NCBI GenBank assembly: GCA_020152595.1
Contig: JAIGNY010002010.1
Span: 1,066,001 to 1,130,000, forward strand
Direction: 5' to 3'
Length of the DNA stretch: 64,000 bases
Source of the DNA: Chiridota heheva
Lineage: Eukaryota; Echinodermata; Holothuroidea; Apodida; Chiridotidae
In this document: piece by piece, positions 61,021 through 64,000 of the stretch
Layout of the letters: every line of letters starts with the position of its first letter
Numbering within the stretch: the first letter of the stretch is position 1
The notes under the pieces: model-generated
The model's input: the letters and a program-made list of their open reading frames with translations, nothing else
Told to the model about the DNA's origin: nothing
Database searches by the model: none
Position numbers and translations under genes: made by a program

Positions 61021-61510
61021 TTTTACATGAACCAGATAATCAACACTTCATAAATTATATACACCAGGGAGACATGTCTCTCTTTACTTCACAATGTAAT
61101 GCAAAGATGTGCAGTAAGTCAAAATGGTGTATAAATATGAAAGCATCCATTAATAGCTATGATCAAATTGATGCTATAATCAATTTTATGTTATCTAGGG
61201 AGAGAAGGAACCTTTTTAGAAAGAAAGCGATTATATAACTGTTTATCTGACGGAAACATGGAACGTTTTATTTTACATGAACAGATGACCAACACTTCAT
61301 AAATCACACACGATGGAGAAACATGTCTCGTAATATAAAAACATGTGAATGAAATATATACACAATAAGTGAAAATGGTGAAATATGAAACCAGAAAGCA
61401 TCCGTCAATAGCTATGACCAAATTTATGTTATCTGGGGAGAGATGGAAATTTTATAGAAAGAATGGCGTAGATAGCAATTTATCTGAGGGAAAACCTGGA
61501 GCTTTTCTGA
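61021..61510. repeat. ~250-bp tandem duplication
   Basis: Two diverged copies, beginning TTTTACATGAACCAGATAAT at 61021 and TTTTACATGAACAGATGACC at 61271. They share CAACACTTCATAAAT, GAAAGCATCC, AATAGCTATGA and TTTATGTTATCT in the same order. Confidence 0.85.
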
Positions 61511-61553
61511 ATAGATGAGAGAAAGTGGAATACATGTGAAAAGTGGAACTTCA

Positions 61554-62890
61554 GGCACCATGTTCTCAGACATGTAATATTAATAGTGAATTGATTGATT
61601 GATTGATTATTGGAGATTGTCAACACGGAGACTGCAAAGGACAAATAGTGCCAAAGAGGTAATTTTATTTCAAACTAACTTAAAGAAACAAATAGTGCTT
61701 TCAAAAAGAGGGTACACTAAAAAATGCCATGTTCTCAGACATGTAATATTGATAGTGAATTGATTGATTGATTGATTATTGGAGATTGTCAACACGGAGA
61801 CTGCAAAGGACAAATAGTGCCAAAGAGGTAATTTTATTTCAAACTAACTTAAAGAAACAAATAGTGCTTTCAAAAAGAGGGTACACTTAAAAATGCCATG
61901 TTCTTAGACATGTAATATTGATAGTGAATTGATTGATTGATTGATTATTGGAGATTGTCAACACGGAGACTGCAAATGACAAATAGTGCCAAAGAGGTAA
62001 TTTTATTTCAAACTAACTTAAAGAAACAAATAGTGCTTTCAAAAAGAGGGTACACTTAAAAATGCCATGTTCTCAGACATGTAATATTGATAGTGAATTG
62101 ATTGATTGATTGAAGATTGTCAACACGGAGACTGCAAATGACAAATAGTGCCAAAGAGGTAAATTGATTTCAAACTGACTTAAAAAAACAAATGGTGCTT
62201 TCAAAAAGAGGGTACACTTAAAAATGCCATGTTCTCAGACATGTAATATTGATAGTGAATTGATTGATTGATTGATTATTGGAGATTGTCAACACGGAGA
62301 CTGCAAAGGACAAATAGTGCCAAAGAGGTAATTTTATTTCAAACTAACTTAAAGAAACAAATAGTGCTTTCAAAAAGAGGGTACACTTAAAAATGCCATG
62401 TTCTCAGACATGTAATATTAATAGTGAATTAACTGATTGATTGATTATTGGAGATTGTCAACACGGAGACTGCAAAGGACAAATAGTGCCAAAGAGGTAA
62501 TTTTATTTCAAACTAACTTAAAGAAACAAATAGTGCTTTCAAAAAGAGGGTACACTTAAAAATGCCATGTTCTTAGACATGTAATATTGATAGTGAATTG
62601 ATTGATTGATTGATTATTGGAGATTGTCAACACGGAGACTGCAAATGACAAATAGTGCCAAAGAGGTAATTTTATTTCAAACTAACTTAAAGAAACAAAT
62701 AGTGCTTTCAAAAAGAGGGTACACTTAAAAATGCCATGTTCTCAGACATGTAATATTGATAGTGAATTGATTGATTGATTGATTATTGGAGATTGTCAAC
62801 ACGGAGACTGCAAAGGACAAATAGTGCCAAAGAGGTAATTTATTTCAAAGTAACTTAAAGAAACAAAAGGTGCTTTCAAGGAGAGGGTAC
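61554..62890. repeat. 169-bp satellite, 8 units
   Basis: The period is exact for six of seven spacings: GGAGATTGTCAACACGGAGA occurs at 61612, 61781, 61950, then a shortened unit near 62112, then 62281, 62450, 62619 and 62788. Each unit holds a (TTGA)n run followed by GGACAAATAGTGCCAAAGAG, AACTTAAAGAAACAAATAGT and CCATGTTCTCAGACATGTAA. Units differ at only a few bases except the last, which is diverged. Confidence 0.96.
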
Positions 62891-63522
62891 ACTAAGAGAT
62901 GCAGCAGTATATATAAAGAACTTGGAGAGTGGGGTGGGTATCAATTATATTAATGTGTTGCTCATGCTACAAATAAAAGAGAGAAGCTTTGAAGTAAAGT
63001 GAAGCAGATATCTGCAATTTGGGACGAATGAATACAGGACATTTTGGAAATTCAGTATGCTTGGAAGGATACAGCTGTTTTTTTAGTTGTTTCATAGTGG
63101 GTAAAAGCCATCATACCTTCAAAATACACATCTAAATATTCATTTATGTCTGGAAAATCTATTACTAAATTTATAGCTACAGCCAATGGATAGAATATAT
63201 CAATCAACACTTAAATGTGACTCTTTTTTTTTTTTTTATCTTTCTTAAATATATCACAAGTTAGGGTTAAATAAAGTCACACTTAAAAATCGACAGAACC
63301 TAAATATTACATGATAATGGTAGGTGTCTTATCTTTGCCAATTAATTGATGAAACACTGATGCAGTTGCCAATCATTCACAAGAAATAATATTTAGAATT
63401 GTACTCTTATGTTTTTGGATATCTTTCAATAGGAAACCCTCTATACTTTGTATTGTTTCAAACTTGACATTTTGTATTATAAAACAATTTTTAGTGTTCT
63501 CCACTGTTACACATGCTTTTGT

Positions 63523-63672
63523 TTTCCATTGTTAAACATATCACTGCACTTTCCATTCTTCAACATATCACTGCATTTTCCATTGTTCAACATATCACTG
63601 CACTTTCCATTCTTCCACATATCACTGCACTTTCCATTGTTCAACATATCACTGCACTTTCCATTGTTTGAC
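63523..63672. repeat. 27-bp minisatellite, about 5.5 units
   Basis: The unit contains CATATCACTGCACTTTCCAT followed by TGTTCAA or TCTTCCA. The open frame across it (repeating FPLFNISLH) is an artefact of the unit length. Confidence 0.92.
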
Positions 63673-64000
63673 ATATTCTACATTTGCATTTTTTTTTCTT
63701 TAAAGGTCTTGAAACATGTTATTAAATTTCATCAAATTCTTGAAAAAATAGACAAAAATTAACACTCCAAACAGTAACTCTTCTAATTTGTACACTGACT
63801 GATCCAACATGGACACTTCATTAAACTTTCAAATTTATGTAATAAACATAATGAAAGAACAAAATATTGTTCCCCAAAACAGTAAATCTTTGAATATGCA
63901 CAAGGTGAATAACAGGTCAACATATACAGTATGTTAGACTTTCAAAATGATGAAATACACATAATGGGCAAATTGAGAAGCAAATCTTTCTGCTTACGTG

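Larger units (their letters stand above)
40409..64000. other. Upstream region: no firm exon
   Basis: If the gene extends upstream, this would be a long intron of more than 23 kb. It contains the arrays and mobile elements listed below. Stretches without any feature that I can name: 40409-41930, 42125-43655, 44455-45730, 46080-47015, 47725-51130, 51665-53060, 54735-56960, 57175-57945, 58140-58800, 58840-59437, 59735-60255, 60335-61020 and 62895-63520. In them I saw only isolated short open frames without splice context. Two partial matches to the 560-bp MITE family lie at about 49177-49370 and 58850-58985. A 43-bp direct repeat lies at 48858-48945. Confidence 0.6.

Noticed and set aside
63985..64000. 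CAC|GTAAGC on the minus strand at the window edge as a donor of the next upstream exon
   Set aside because: Nothing beyond the edge can be read, so the exon cannot be tested.

Overview
The window is animal genomic DNA: AT-rich, intron-rich, and dense in SINEs, MITEs and minisatellites. The repeat types (a tRNA-derived SINE with a conserved core, short-TIR MITEs, degraded I/Jockey-type LINE ends) fit a marine invertebrate, for example an echinoderm, hemichordate or mollusc, but the species cannot be fixed from sequence alone. I see no bacterial gene, operon or CRISPR array.

One host gene can be supported. It lies on the minus strand and is the 3' half of a Dbl-family Rho guanine nucleotide exchange factor of the RGS-RhoGEF group (ARHGEF1/11/12, fly RhoGEF2). 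Ten exons with GT-AG boundaries and matching codon phases run from 40202 down to 4402, and an eleventh, probably terminal, exon lies at 4017-4106. They join into one open frame of 541 codons plus a stop. In order they encode an acidic/Ser-rich linker, a complete DH domain, a complete PH domain, a basic/proline-threonine linker and the start of a C-terminal coiled coil. The PDZ and RGS-like domains expected at the N-terminus are not seen and should lie beyond 64000. An open frame joined to the most upstream exon (40203-40408) may be an alternative first exon.

Region by region. 1-4016: downstream flank with a LINE end carrying an RNase H domain (1771-2935). 4107-10249: two introns, the larger nearly filled by a 33-bp array and a 4-kb array of a 15-bp unit. 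10250-15696: four exons among MITEs. 15697-24022: two DH exons separated by a 2.3-kb EcoRI-rich minisatellite that carries about one AATAAA per unit on the sense strand. 24023-34225: an intron with a 22-bp array, a MITE, a LINE end, a 25/28-bp array and GTAT/TA microsatellites. 34226-40202: three exons, with a 24-bp array and a 67-bp satellite between them. 40203-64000: no firm exon; several arrays, two more LINE ends, a MITE whose terminal repeat has grown into a 19-unit array, a complete SINE with a 12-bp target duplication, and a 169-bp satellite.

The tandem arrays listed total about 15.5 kb, roughly a quarter of the window. Most of the long open frames in the window are artefacts of arrays whose unit length is a multiple of three. 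I found no clear sign of a new multi-gene system. The most notable signals are the repeat architecture inside one RhoGEF gene and the origins of some of the arrays.
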